Assembly: GCA_002391195.1 (NCBI GenBank)
Contig: DGRZ01000105.1
Location: forward strand, 1-20,796
DNA length: 20,796 nucleotides
Direction: 5' to 3'
From: Fibrobacter sp. UBA4375
GTDB lineage: Bacteria > Fibrobacterota > Fibrobacteria > Fibrobacterales > Fibrobacteraceae
The notes beneath the pieces are model-generated. The model searched no databases. It had not been told where the DNA came from and saw nothing but the letters and a program-made list of their open reading frames with translations. Below, piece by piece: positions 1 through 7,920 of the stretch (within the stretch, counting starts at the first letter, position 1; each line of letters begins with the position of its first letter). The position numbers and the translations under genes were made by a program.

Positions 1-630
1 ACCCGGAGTGATTTCGTTACGGAAACTCTTACCGATCTGGCCCACACCGAACGGGATGCGCGGGCGGACGTTGTCGACAATGTTCTTGAAGTCGACGAAG
101 ATACCCTGGGCCGTTTCCGGACGGAGGTAGACCTTGTTGCCTTCGCCTTCGATCACGCCGATTTCGGTCTGGAACATCAGGTTGAATGCGCGGGGCTTGG
201 TCCAGTCGGTCTTGCCGCAAGTCGGGCATTCAATCTTGTTGTCCATCATCATCTGGTGGACTTCGTCAAAGTTCTTACCGGCGCAGCAGCCTTCGCCGAG
301 CTTGTCTTCCAAAAGTTGGTCGGCACGGAAACGTTCGTGGCAAGCGAGGCAGTCGACCAACGGGTCAGAGAAGTTGCCCACGTGGCCAGAGGCCTTCCAG
401 ACGCGGGGGTTCAAGAGAATAGAGCTGTCGAGACCGAGCACATCCTGACGGCTGGTCACGAACTTCTTCCACCAGAGGTTCTTGATGTTGCGCTTCAGTT
501 CCACGCCATACGGACCGTAGTCCCAAGTGTTGGCGAGGCCATCGTAAATTTCGGAGCCGGGGAAAATGAAACCGCGGCGCTTGCAGAGGGAAATGATGTC
601 CTTGAGGGCATCCTGAACTTTCTTTGCCAT
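1..630 (-). CDS. glyQS: Glycyl-tRNA synthetase, homodimeric class II type (N-terminal 210 residues; 3' end outside window)
   Basis: Attaches glycine to tRNA-Gly in the cytoplasm. Reading from the ATG at 630 on the minus strand, the frame stays open to the window edge. It shows the family signature GSEIYDGLANTWDYGPYG (residues 25-42), two Cys pairs (C94/C97 in DCLAC, C135/C138 in CPTC) that fit the zinc-binding insertion of bacterial enzymes, YLRPETAQGIFVDFKN (168-183), and the motif 2 region GQIGKSFRNEITPG (197-210). These mark the single-chain alpha2 enzyme, not the GlyQ/GlyS alpha2beta2 form. An AGGA Shine-Dalgarno sequence lies 7 bases before the start, and a TAnnTTTG box lies 28 bases before it. 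It is divergent from the M23 peptidase gene. Identity is near certain; the rest of the catalytic core and the anticodon-binding domain lie outside the window. Confidence 0.96.
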   Translation of the reverse strand, partial: MAKKVQDALKDIISLCKRRGFIFPGSEIYDGLANTWDYGPYGVELKRNIKNLWWKKFVTSRQDVLGLDSSILLNPRVWKASGHVGNFSDPLVDCLACHERFRADQLLEDKLGEGCCAGKNFDEVHQMMMDNKIECPTCGKTDWTKPRAFNLMFQTEIGVIEGEGNKVYLRPETAQGIFVDFKNIVDNVRPRIPFGVGQIGKSFRNEITPG

Positions 631-658
631 TTTAGAGTCCTTTTGATTTTTATGCGAG

Positions 659-666
659 CAAATTTA
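659..666 (-). promoter_or_regulatory. Candidate -7 promoter box (TAAATTTG) for the glycyl-tRNA synthetase gene
   Basis: The minus strand reads TAAATTTG, an exact match to the TAnnTTTG -7 element known from Bacteroidetes sigma factors. It ends 28 bases before the ATG, giving a predicted leader of about 25 bases that holds the AGGA ribosome-binding site. No clear -33 TTTG is seen; that position is occupied by the heptad array. Use of this element outside Bacteroidetes is inferred. Confidence 0.4.
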
Positions 667-670
667 GAAA

Positions 671-700
671 GACGAGAGACGAGAGACGAGAGACGAGAGA
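671..700 (+). repeat. Tandem heptad array (GACGAGA), four perfect copies plus GA
   Basis: Four uninterrupted copies of GACGAGA occupy 671-698, followed by GA. The array lies about 40 bases upstream of the glycyl-tRNA synthetase start. In the direction of that gene it reads as TCTCGTC repeats, followed by a short T/C stretch and then TAAATTTG. The same heptads recur near 10677-10720 and 10795-10824. It may be a mobile or slippage-generated repeat, or an upstream promoter element. Confidence 0.85.
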
Positions 701-825
701 TTTTCTTGTATAAAAAAATGCTTGTTTTTTGCTTTTTTTCGTCTGCAGCCGCACAGCGGAGTTCTTTCGTTTAAAATCCTACCCCCTCTAATCCCTAACA
801 ATTATTCTATATTAGCCACACATCT

Positions 826-1884
826 ATGAAACGCGTCGTTTCCATATTCCTGTTCACCCTCCCCCTCTGCCTCTGGGCAAAGGAAGACGGCATGGCCGAA
901 AATGCCGTGCCCCTGGTGGAGCAGCCTATGGAATCAGGCGCTGAATCCTTAAGCGAAGTTCCTGCCGAAACCGCCGAAAATCCGACAGGCACGGTGGAAC
1001 TCACCGAAACTGTCGAAAATCCAGCTGGTGCAGTCGAGCTCACCGAAGCCGAAAAGCTTATCCAGCAGGAGCTGGCCGAAATAGAGGCCGAAAACCTGGA
1101 AACAGAAGATGTTGCCGAAGCCGACTCCCTAGCCGTAGAAGGCGAAGATGGCGCCGAAGACGAATCGGGAGCCGAAAGTGAAGAGGCCGACGCCGAACTG
1201 GCCGCCGACATGGCCGCCGCCGATTCCGCCAGTGCGGACTCCGCCGTCAAGTCCCTGTTCCTGGATATGACCGCCTCGGCCATGCCCTCCGAAAGCAGGC
1301 GCATCTCGGGGCCCTACGGCATACGAACCTACCGCATGCACCGTGGCGTAGATTTGGGACTCTGCCACGGCGAAGACCGCACCATCGTGGCCGCCTTCGC
1401 AGGCAAGGTGGTCAAGACCCGGAACCAGGGCCGCCGCAGGGGCTACGGCAAGTACGTGATTCTCGACCACGGGAACGGCCTCACCACGCTGTACGCCCAC
1501 TTGTCCAAATGGAACGTAAAAGTCGGCGACACCCTGCAAGCAGGCGACACCATCGGTATAGGCGGCAACACGGGACGTTCCTTCGGAGCGCACCTGCATT
1601 TCGAGATGCGCTACAACGGCCTCTACATCGACCCCTCCACCGTCTTTGATTTCGAGAATGGAAAGTTCCGGTGGGAGCAAACTGAGATTGATCCCGTCGC
1701 CCTACAGCAAAACGAGGACTTTTACCAAAAAGAGCTTTCCAAGCACCGCTACTACAAGGTGCGCCGCGGGGACTGCCTCGGAAAGATTGCCCGAAAATAC
1801 GGGATTTCTATACGCAGGCTCAAACAGCTCAACGGCCTCAAGAGCAACATGATCCGCCCGGGCCAGGTGCTGCGCTGTTCGTAG
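826..1884 (+). CDS. Secreted M23-family metallopeptidase with C-terminal LysM domain
   Basis: Probable periplasmic peptidoglycan endopeptidase of 352 aa. A signal peptide (about 1-18, basic start then FLFTLPLCLWA) is followed by a long Glu/Ala-rich, strongly acidic region (about 20-145). This region includes two copies of a 13-residue unit (49-61 and 62-74, ending VELTE). The M23 domain (about 155-280) has HRGVD (H172, D176), H225 in YAHLSK, and HLHF (H256, H258), so the zinc ligands and catalytic His appear intact. A LysM domain that would bind glycan strands fills about 308-352 (YYKVRRGDCLGKIARKYG). Intact zinc ligands favour an active enzyme over an EnvC/NlpD-like activator. There is no clear Shine-Dalgarno sequence; TATATT lies 13-18 bases before the ATG. 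The stop is one base from the stop of the convergent membrane-protein gene. Confidence 0.92.
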   Translation: MKRVVSIFLFTLPLCLWAKEDGMAENAVPLVEQPMESGAESLSEVPAETAENPTGTVELTETVENPAGAVELTEAEKLIQQELAEIEAENLETEDVAEADSLAVEGEDGAEDESGAESEEADAELAADMAAADSASADSAVKSLFLDMTASAMPSESRRISGPYGIRTYRMHRGVDLGLCHGEDRTIVAAFAGKVVKTRNQGRRRGYGKYVILDHGNGLTTLYAHLSKWNVKVGDTLQAGDTIGIGGNTGRSFGAHLHFEMRYNGLYIDPSTVFDFENGKFRWEQTEIDPVALQQNEDFYQKELSKHRYYKVRRGDCLGKIARKYGISIRRLKQLNGLKSNMIRPGQVLRCS

Positions 1885-1885
1885 A

Positions 1886-2737
1886 CTACTTCTTCTTTTC
1901 TTTCAGCTTGACTTTGCGTTCCTTGGAACGGAGCCTTTCCCACGGTGCAAAAGAAAGCACCGGAAACAGGAACACGTAGAACCACAGGTTGAAGGCAAGC
2001 CACGATCCGACGGCTTCTGCCACCTTCACGCCAGAAACGGCCGACTTGTCCATATCGAACAACAAAGCCGCCACCGCCAAAAAAGACGACACCGTCACCG
2101 GAATCAACAGCTTTTTACCGCTACGGATCAGGGCTCCTGCCTGGGGAGTCCCTTCGGATAGATGTTTTGCAGAGACAAGGGCCAAAGCCAAGACCGAGGC
2201 AAAGCCGACAGCGGAGAAAACCGCCCATAGCAAATAGGCTGGAGCAAAGGCAGGCAGCAACGCTACCATTGCAGTCAAGAGCACCCAGCTAAAGGCAAAG
2301 GGGAAAAGCACATTGGCAACACCCAGTTTTGCAAAGAGCAAAAGGAGCAGAGCCACGCCGGCAAACACGCCATAGAATATCAGGACCATGCTTTCGGCAC
2401 CGCCCAAGGCGTACAAGGCAAAAACCATGGCACTGAGGCCAAACAAACCTGCAATACCGCCTCGGATTCCCGCAAATACAAACAGCAAAACCACCAAGGC
2501 CACCGCAGAAACGGCGAGATACTGGCCCCCTTGCCACAGAGATGCAAAGCCCCCATGTTCAGCCAGCCACATTCCCAAAGACTCCGAAGAGGCCACCGGC
2601 ATTGAGACCATGGCCTGCCAGCGGGTCGCCACAAAAGTCACGGACAAGACAACAAGAAGTACCACCGAAATCAGGCGGAATCTCAAGAATAGTTCCAGCA
2701 GTTTCTGAATCTTTCCAGGTTTTTCACGCAAATCCAT
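1886..2737 (-). CDS. Polytopic inner-membrane protein of unknown function
   Basis: Encodes 283 aa from the ATG at 2737, chosen because GAGG sits 5 bases before it. A longer in-frame start at 2776 would overlap the upstream gene and lacks such a site. About eight hydrophobic segments are visible (roughly 21-39, 72-92, 94-108, 115-137, 143-165, 168-190, 213-232, 246-265), rich in Ala, Val, Leu and Gly. The tail is very basic and probably cytoplasmic (RSKERKVKLKEKKK). I recognise no family. It starts two bases after the stop of the C25 peptidase gene, with its ribosome-binding site inside that gene, so it is very likely translationally coupled. That suggests, but does not prove, a role with the peptidase or its export. 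Confidence 0.85.
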   Translation of the reverse strand: MDLREKPGKIQKLLELFLRFRLISVVLLVVLSVTFVATRWQAMVSMPVASSESLGMWLAEHGGFASLWQGGQYLAVSAVALVVLLFVFAGIRGGIAGLFGLSAMVFALYALGGAESMVLIFYGVFAGVALLLLLFAKLGVANVLFPFAFSWVLLTAMVALLPAFAPAYLLWAVFSAVGFASVLALALVSAKHLSEGTPQAGALIRSGKKLLIPVTVSSFLAVAALLFDMDKSAVSGVKVAEAVGSWLAFNLWFYVFLFPVLSFAPWERLRSKERKVKLKEKKK

Positions 2738-2739
2738 TT

Positions 2740-5700
2740 TTACCTCGATATAAGCAATTTTTGTTTCTTTGTCCAAGTTTTCTTTTTGAACCCATCCGAA
2801 GCCTCCACTTCGCTACGGACTACATAATGGTACAGCCCGTTGGCCAAGAGCCTTCCGTGATTGTCACGACCATCCCAGCGGGTCATGCCCGAAACAGCAT
2901 TCTTGATAACCTTCACCAAGCGGCCATTCTGGTTGTATATAAAGATGTTCACCGTAGAATTGCGGTTCACGGCCAGGTTCTTGAAATAGAAAGTCGTTCC
3001 CTTCTTGCCCATGGGATTCGGCACGTTGAAAACATCCTGCAAGCCGGACTTCATTTCTTCGGTCAGTTCCAGATTGAGCGTCTTGACGGCCACATTACCC
3101 AAGACATCTTGTGCGCGGACCTTGAAAACGTATTTGCCTTCGGGGTAGTTTTCGGCATTGAAAGTCTTGCGGACCACCACCTTCTTGGATGTCTGCTCCA
3201 AAAACGGCCCCGGATGATATGGGTGTTCCACGCCCACAATTTCAAAAGTAATACCTTCGTCGGGTTGTTCACGGAAGTCAATGGCGGTAGAATCCTCGAT
3301 GGTCACCTGAAGGCATGCCGGGAACTGCATTTTTACAGATTCCCCATCGGCAAAGGAGGTGTTGATTCCTCCGCTGTAACAAGTCTGCACCTGTATCGAA
3401 GGTGGCGTCTGATCATGGATAGAATCCGCAAATGTAGAAACTCCAGAAATCAAGATTTTCCTTTTCAAGAATCTACCAACGGCCCGATCCTTCGACGAAT
3501 AAGCCCAGGCGCTCAACCGGGCGGCAGTATCGCCAAAAGAAAGTTTTCTTGGAGAAATAAATTCCGTTTCAAACCGGCCTCCCCGAACGGGGACAACCTG
3601 GGAATGTATCAGAGAACCATCAAAAACAACATCCACAGTATCATCTTCTACGTCTAGACCATTAAACAGCCTCTTGCTTCGCTTGCCCTCATGTAGAGAT
3701 ATTCCAATATACCCATCTTTCATGCCCGAGACATTTCCTGAAAGTTTTACCTTGTCAAGGGCCTTCAGGGTATCCATTTCGGCATCGAAAGAAACCTTCA
3801 TAGAGGCCTTGGGCATCTGAAGAACAGGCTCCCCTATCAGTACATAGAGTTCGTTATTGTATCGCTGGCGGCTATAGCCCTCCCCCACAGAATTTTTGGC
3901 AATCCGATACGCATCTCCGACAAGCACACCCTCCGTCTTTAGCAAAGAAATCAAAAAAGCTCTTCCGAAGGCCTCGTTGTAATCGGCAAAAGTTTCTCTT
4001 GTCGAACCAATAGACGCAATAGAGCCTACTTGAGATGCCAGCACAAATTCTTCGGATAAGGACCGCGCATTGCCCATGTCAAAACGTCCCACGGTACAAG
4101 AAAAAGAATTGAGAATAGTCAGGCGGCCCCTGTTGGAAATTTTCGCTATGTAGCTCGGTTTCAAAAGTCCTTCAGAAGCCCAATCCGTCATGGATCCATG
4201 ACCAAAATAGGCCGTAATCAATGCGCCTTGGTTTATCATATTGATAAAATCATCAACCGCATCCTTTTTTTGTCCCGAGGCATCGGCCGGGTAATCCAGC
4301 AAATACATCTTTTTCAGATTCCATTGGTGATTCTGGGCCGTGGCCATACTATCGATAGACCTTGCAAGCATTTCTTGCAGCTTGGTATGTTCCGTATAGT
4401 CTACGATATGGCTGTTGAGTGCGTCATCGGCAGCGAGCAGCAGCGTGGACCGCCATTCTGAATGGTCATAGAGTCCCACCTTCTCGTATTCCCGAACCTT
4501 GTCCATGTAGTGGGACATTTCCTGTTCTGTCGATACCGGCAAACGACCTACGGCAACATCTAAATCGTACTTACCGTACAAAATTAGTTCACCAGGGTCA
4601 AGTGCACCAAAGAAATCATCGCTTGCCACAGATTCCTTTTCATAGGGCGGCATATAGTTCGGACCTAACTTCGTATTGATTCCGCGGTAATCATAATGAC
4701 CCGAACCCAAGAGAAGCACATATTTGAGTTTATTGCAACGGGTCTTCGCATAGGCTATATAATCGCGGATTGCCACAGGAGAAACAGCGCCACCCGTATA
4801 CCGTGCATAAATATCTTCCACGGCAACAACCGACGTTTGAATCGTGGTCACGGCGGAGCCGCCAGAGCGGAATTTTCCTAGGGCTACGGCTCCATTCAGA
4901 AATTCCGACGGGGATACGATCAAGTATTCCGTGCGAGAATCTATTCTGGAAATATCCGAAATCACTCCTGCGGGTTTAACAGCTTGGCTAACCACGCTAA
5001 TAGTATTTCTGTACACATTTTTCTTGTAGACCAGATAACGCACATCATCGGAAGCAGCTACACTATCCTTTGCAACGCCATTTTTCACCTGCAAAAGGCC
5101 CACCTGACGATAGTTTACAAACTTCATAATCTGAAGATTTGCATCTTTGCCAACGGGAATCTGTATAACTCCAGATACCCGGCCCGGCAAAAGCCATTCT
5201 GCCGAATCCACCGCAGGAGTCCACTGATAGGCCAGCGTGTAACCGTCAAAACGGTCGAACTGGTAATCGTTAGGCAACATCGTCAAGCCGAAACTATTTC
5301 CCTTGTCCTTGAGCCCTGGATTACCCAGACGGAAAGTATTGCCCGGCATCAAGGTGGCGGTACTGCGGGGTAGCTTCTTTCCATTCACCGTCATGGAAAA
5401 ATCAATACCGTCCATCCGTTCCTGATAAGACTTGCCGGACATTTCCAAATCGTGCTTCTGATCATCGGACTTTTCGGCAAAAGAGCGCCAAAGAGATCTA
5501 TACGGGAAGTAGGACACCCCCAAAAATTCCTTTCCACCTGCAATTCGCCCAGGTAAATCTTGAACCTGCAGCTGAATCAGGTCCGAATTGGAATAGGTGG
5601 TAGAATCTAGACGGCTATGCCAAAGCCAAAACCATTCTCTACCCGAAGAACTTTCCCAATCCCCCTCGCGACCATAATAGGTATCCCGCAAGATGGCTTC

Positions 5701-6294
5701 TTTTTCTGCGCGGACATAGCGCATCCATTCTATGCTCTTGCCCGTACCGGATGGTTCCTTCAAGTAATCATTCAAACGAAGTCCCTTACCAGAAGATTTC
5801 CAGCCCAGCTGAAAGTTCTGGTAAAAGGAATAGGGCGAATGTGAATGGAAATAGTCCATCTTGCCCGTTTCAAAGGACGGGTCCTCTGAATCGACGCGTT
5901 TCCAAATAGAAGTGCCGTACCCCACAAAAAGGAGCGTATCACCAGCGTCGAAGATTCCGTTTCCGTTCTTGTCCCGAACCTCGATGGGAATTTCAAAGGT
6001 CTGGTCCGGTTCTAGCTTGGCCTTTTCGGGAACTTTGTCGCTCAAGGTATCAGGAGAAGCCGCATAAACGCAGAGCTTTTCGATCTGGATTCCATCCAAG
6101 TCTCCCTGCCTCTTATTTTGGGCCAAGGCTTTCTTGATTGTAGCAAAATCCACCGCATAGAGGCCGTCTTCGCTAAAGGTGGCCACATTCTTGTCACCAA
6201 CCGCAAACTGGGCAATAAAGGTCACAGATGCGTCCACATGAGAAACCGCAAGGCAACCCAGGGCAAGCAACAATGTGGACCATTTCAAGCGCAT
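2740..6294 (-). CDS. porU: C25-family (gingipain-like) peptidase, probable T9SS sortase PorU
   Basis: Encodes 1184 aa with a signal peptide (RLKWSTLLLALGCLAVSHVDA). The C25 caspase-like domain lies around 520-850. It includes YVLLLGSGHYDYRG and the catalytic dyad: His699 in YFGHGSMTDW and Cys733 in ILNSFSCTVG, 34 residues apart as expected for gingipains. From residue 1089 a beta-rich C-terminus (FNVPNPMG, later WDGRDNHGRLLANGLYHY) resembles FlgD-like/T9SS type A domains. In Bacteroidetes, PorU is an outer-membrane-associated C25 sortase that cleaves such domains from cargo and attaches the cargo to the surface. Size and layout fit PorU, but a secreted C25 cargo protease is the alternative, and porV is not adjacent. 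The ATG at 6294 is preferred over the TTG at 6309 because the signal peptide begins there. It is third in a four-gene operon. Confidence 0.8.
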   Translation of the reverse strand: MRLKWSTLLLALGCLAVSHVDASVTFIAQFAVGDKNVATFSEDGLYAVDFATIKKALAQNKRQGDLDGIQIEKLCVYAASPDTLSDKVPEKAKLEPDQTFEIPIEVRDKNGNGIFDAGDTLLFVGYGTSIWKRVDSEDPSFETGKMDYFHSHSPYSFYQNFQLGWKSSGKGLRLNDYLKEPSGTGKSIEWMRYVRAEKEAILRDTYYGREGDWESSSGREWFWLWHSRLDSTTYSNSDLIQLQVQDLPGRIAGGKEFLGVSYFPYRSLWRSFAEKSDDQKHDLEMSGKSYQERMDGIDFSMTVNGKKLPRSTATLMPGNTFRLGNPGLKDKGNSFGLTMLPNDYQFDRFDGYTLAYQWTPAVDSAEWLLPGRVSGVIQIPVGKDANLQIMKFVNYRQVGLLQVKNGVAKDSVAASDDVRYLVYKKNVYRNTISVVSQAVKPAGVISDISRIDSRTEYLIVSPSEFLNGAVALGKFRSGGSAVTTIQTSVVAVEDIYARYTGGAVSPVAIRDYIAYAKTRCNKLKYVLLLGSGHYDYRGINTKLGPNYMPPYEKESVASDDFFGALDPGELILYGKYDLDVAVGRLPVSTEQEMSHYMDKVREYEKVGLYDHSEWRSTLLLAADDALNSHIVDYTEHTKLQEMLARSIDSMATAQNHQWNLKKMYLLDYPADASGQKKDAVDDFINMINQGALITAYFGHGSMTDWASEGLLKPSYIAKISNRGRLTILNSFSCTVGRFDMGNARSLSEEFVLASQVGSIASIGSTRETFADYNEAFGRAFLISLLKTEGVLVGDAYRIAKNSVGEGYSRQRYNNELYVLIGEPVLQMPKASMKVSFDAEMDTLKALDKVKLSGNVSGMKDGYIGISLHEGKRSKRLFNGLDVEDDTVDVVFDGSLIHSQVVPVRGGRFETEFISPRKLSFGDTAARLSAWAYSSKDRAVGRFLKRKILISGVSTFADSIHDQTPPSIQVQTCYSGGINTSFADGESVKMQFPACLQVTIEDSTAIDFREQPDEGITFEIVGVEHPYHPGPFLEQTSKKVVVRKTFNAENYPEGKYVFKVRAQDVLGNVAVKTLNLELTEEMKSGLQDVFNVPNPMGKKGTTFYFKNLAVNRNSTVNIFIYNQNGRLVKVIKNAVSGMTRWDGRDNHGRLLANGLYHYVVRSEVEASDGFKKKTWTKKQKLLISR

Positions 6295-6318
6295 ATCTCT
6301 AAAATACAAAATAGCAGG

Positions 6319-7170
6319 CTACGGGGCGAAAATATCCATTTCGAAGAAGCCGTTGCCGTTCACCCGAAATTCCACCGTCTCGCCGGTAGCGGCCCTGGTC
6401 TTGAAAATCGTGACATATTCCGGTGGGAATCCCTTCGAAAGAATGGCTTCCAGTTCATCGGCCTTGATAAAGGCAGAATGGTTCCAGGAATCCATATACC
6501 AATGCCAAGGCTGCCAGTTGAACAGTCCCCGAACAGACTGGACAAAGGCCCGAAGCATCAGGGCATATTCATAACGAAAATAGTCCATGTAACTACGGAC
6601 TTCAGAACGTTTTTCGACAAAGGTTTTCTTGGGAAAATCCCTGTCGTAACGGAGAGGCGTCTTGTCCGCCTTTTCGTAGGTAAAACGAATCAGTTTTTCG
6701 GATATGGAAATTTTCAGGTTGGGCTTGTCCAGATGGACAAAGACCGTCGGGGATTCCTGCCGGTAATCCCGAAGGAACACCCGCGGGTCCGGTTCTGGAT
6801 TCAGTTTTAGAGGCTCCGGTTTGGCATCTAGGGCGGAAAGTTCATAGAAGACAAGGACCTCCCCCGCCCCCTTCGAAAATAGGATGGCCATCAGGGGCTT
6901 TTCCCGCTCAGAGATTACCCACACCATCTGGGGTTTCTGGGCAGTTTTCATGGAAGGTGCAACCACCGACATGATAGAAGGGTCTTTTACGCCGGTGCTG
7001 TCCCATTCCATCCAGGTTCCCGTGCCGCCTACAGAATCCAGAACGGCAAAAAGGCGGTCGCCACTAAAAGGAGTCTTGGACTCCACCGCTCCCGAAATCT
7101 TGACGGGAGCAGCAATGGCGCAGACACCAAAACACAGAAGCAAAAACAAGCACTTGCAGATACTACGCAT
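6319..7170 (-). CDS. Secreted protein of unknown function in the C25 peptidase operon
   Basis: Encodes 283 aa with an N-terminal signal peptide (CKCLFLLLCFGVCAIAA, cleavage near residue 21). No transmembrane helix follows. The mature part is mixed charged and aromatic: a beta-rich first half, an RSYMDYFRYEYALMLRAF helix in the second half, and a C-terminus ending NGNGFFEMDIFAP. I do not recognise a family. It lies 15 bases after the stop of the lipoprotein gene and 24 bases before the peptidase start, so it is almost certainly cotranscribed with both. There is no good Shine-Dalgarno sequence. Periplasmic or outer-membrane location is inferred from the signal peptide and neighbours only. Confidence 0.82.
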   Translation of the reverse strand: MRSICKCLFLLLCFGVCAIAAPVKISGAVESKTPFSGDRLFAVLDSVGGTGTWMEWDSTGVKDPSIMSVVAPSMKTAQKPQMVWVISEREKPLMAILFSKGAGEVLVFYELSALDAKPEPLKLNPEPDPRVFLRDYRQESPTVFVHLDKPNLKISISEKLIRFTYEKADKTPLRYDRDFPKKTFVEKRSEVRSYMDYFRYEYALMLRAFVQSVRGLFNWQPWHWYMDSWNHSAFIKADELEAILSKGFPPEYVTIFKTRAATGETVEFRVNGNGFFEMDIFAP

Positions 7171-7185
7171 CGTGTATTCGTCTAA

Positions 7186-7920
7186 CTAAAAACCGATAGG
7201 CTCCAAAAGGGAATCGTCCAGCCTGGAATAGGTCATGTGGTATTCCTTCTCTATCCAGTAAAGGGCCAGCTTGCGGTTGGTCCAGTTCTTCTTGACCGCG
7301 ATAGACTCGATTCCCTTGGTGATCAGAGGGAGCGTTGCCGGCAGGTCCAGTTTCCAGGTCTGGTCATCCCAGACAAATAGCATAATGGGCACATCGGGGC
7401 TTTTGGCAAGACCTATGCTTCCACGGTCGTTTTTCACCTTCATGGGTCCAAGCTGCAGACGCAGGAACCGGTCCAGCATGCCGCTCTTGCTGAGCAGCAT
7501 AAAGAGCATGCGGTCATCTTCGGTTTCCCAGAGGTGTTCCCGCTCATAAAGGCGGTAAAGAATAATGGAATAGGCCTCATAAAACTGGCATGTATCCAGA
7601 GCCTCTGCGTCGTAGCGGCGGGCATGTGTTTCAAGAGTGTCCAGCCAGTATTCCGAAGTGTCCGTCAGATAGCCGTACAGGACTTCGGCAGAAGCACCGT
7701 TCCGAATACCGTCCAGAAAGTTCTGGAACATGGTTTCCAAAAGGGCCTGCTTGTCCTGGACTCGCTTCTGGTATTGGGCGTCCTTTGCCTGGGCATCCTG
7801 GGGGGCATTTTGAAGAACACTCCCTTGGGAGGCATTGTCCGCAGAGCCCGCACAGGCGGTCAACAACAAGGAAACGACCATAACAAGGGGCACAAGAATT
7901 TTATCTTTCAAGATATGCAT
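7186..7920 (-). CDS. Lipoprotein of unknown function, first gene of the C25 peptidase operon
   Basis: Encodes 244 aa. A lipoprotein signal ends in the lipobox LLTAC (Cys23), followed by a short Ser/Ala/Gln linker and a mostly helical domain with many Tyr, Trp and acidic residues. These include YLTDTSEYWLDTLETHARRY and, near the end, IEKEYHMTYSRLDDSLLEPIGF. No family is recognised. AGGT lies about 8 bases before the ATG. The operon runs on through the secreted protein, the C25 peptidase and the membrane protein, so the lipoprotein may be part of the same envelope function. The start codon shares the palindrome ATGCAT with the start of the divergent RF-1-domain gene. Confidence 0.85.
   Translation of the reverse strand: MHILKDKILVPLVMVVSLLLTACAGSADNASQGSVLQNAPQDAQAKDAQYQKRVQDKQALLETMFQNFLDGIRNGASAEVLYGYLTDTSEYWLDTLETHARRYDAEALDTCQFYEAYSIILYRLYEREHLWETEDDRMLFMLLSKSGMLDRFLRLQLGPMKVKNDRGSIGLAKSPDVPIMLFVWDDQTWKLDLPATLPLITKGIESIAVKKNWTNRKLALYWIEKEYHMTYSRLDDSLLEPIGF
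7902..7909 (+). promoter_or_regulatory. Candidate -7-like box (TATCTTTC) for a leaderless RF-1-domain transcript
   Basis: TATCTTTC matches TAnnTTTG at all but the last base and ends exactly 5 bases before the ATG at 7915, which has no Shine-Dalgarno sequence. The same geometry is seen before dnaX and the GspE-like gene. It lies inside the divergent lipoprotein coding sequence. Confidence 0.25.

Noticed and set aside
671..700. The heptad array as a CRISPR
   Set aside because: The units are 7 bases and directly abutting, with no spacers and no cas genes nearby.
700..745. The AT-rich stretch with A and T runs as a terminator
   Set aside because: The A7/T6 pairing has no GC stem, and the region lies between divergent genes where no transcript should end.
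2542..3657. A 371-codon plus-strand open frame opposite the C25 peptidase and membrane-protein genes
   Set aside because: It spans the junction of two well-supported minus-strand genes, has no recognisable domain and has an improbable composition.
6295..6309. A TTG start at 6309 for the C25 peptidase
   Set aside because: It adds five residues before the signal peptide; the ATG at 6294 gives a normal signal sequence directly.
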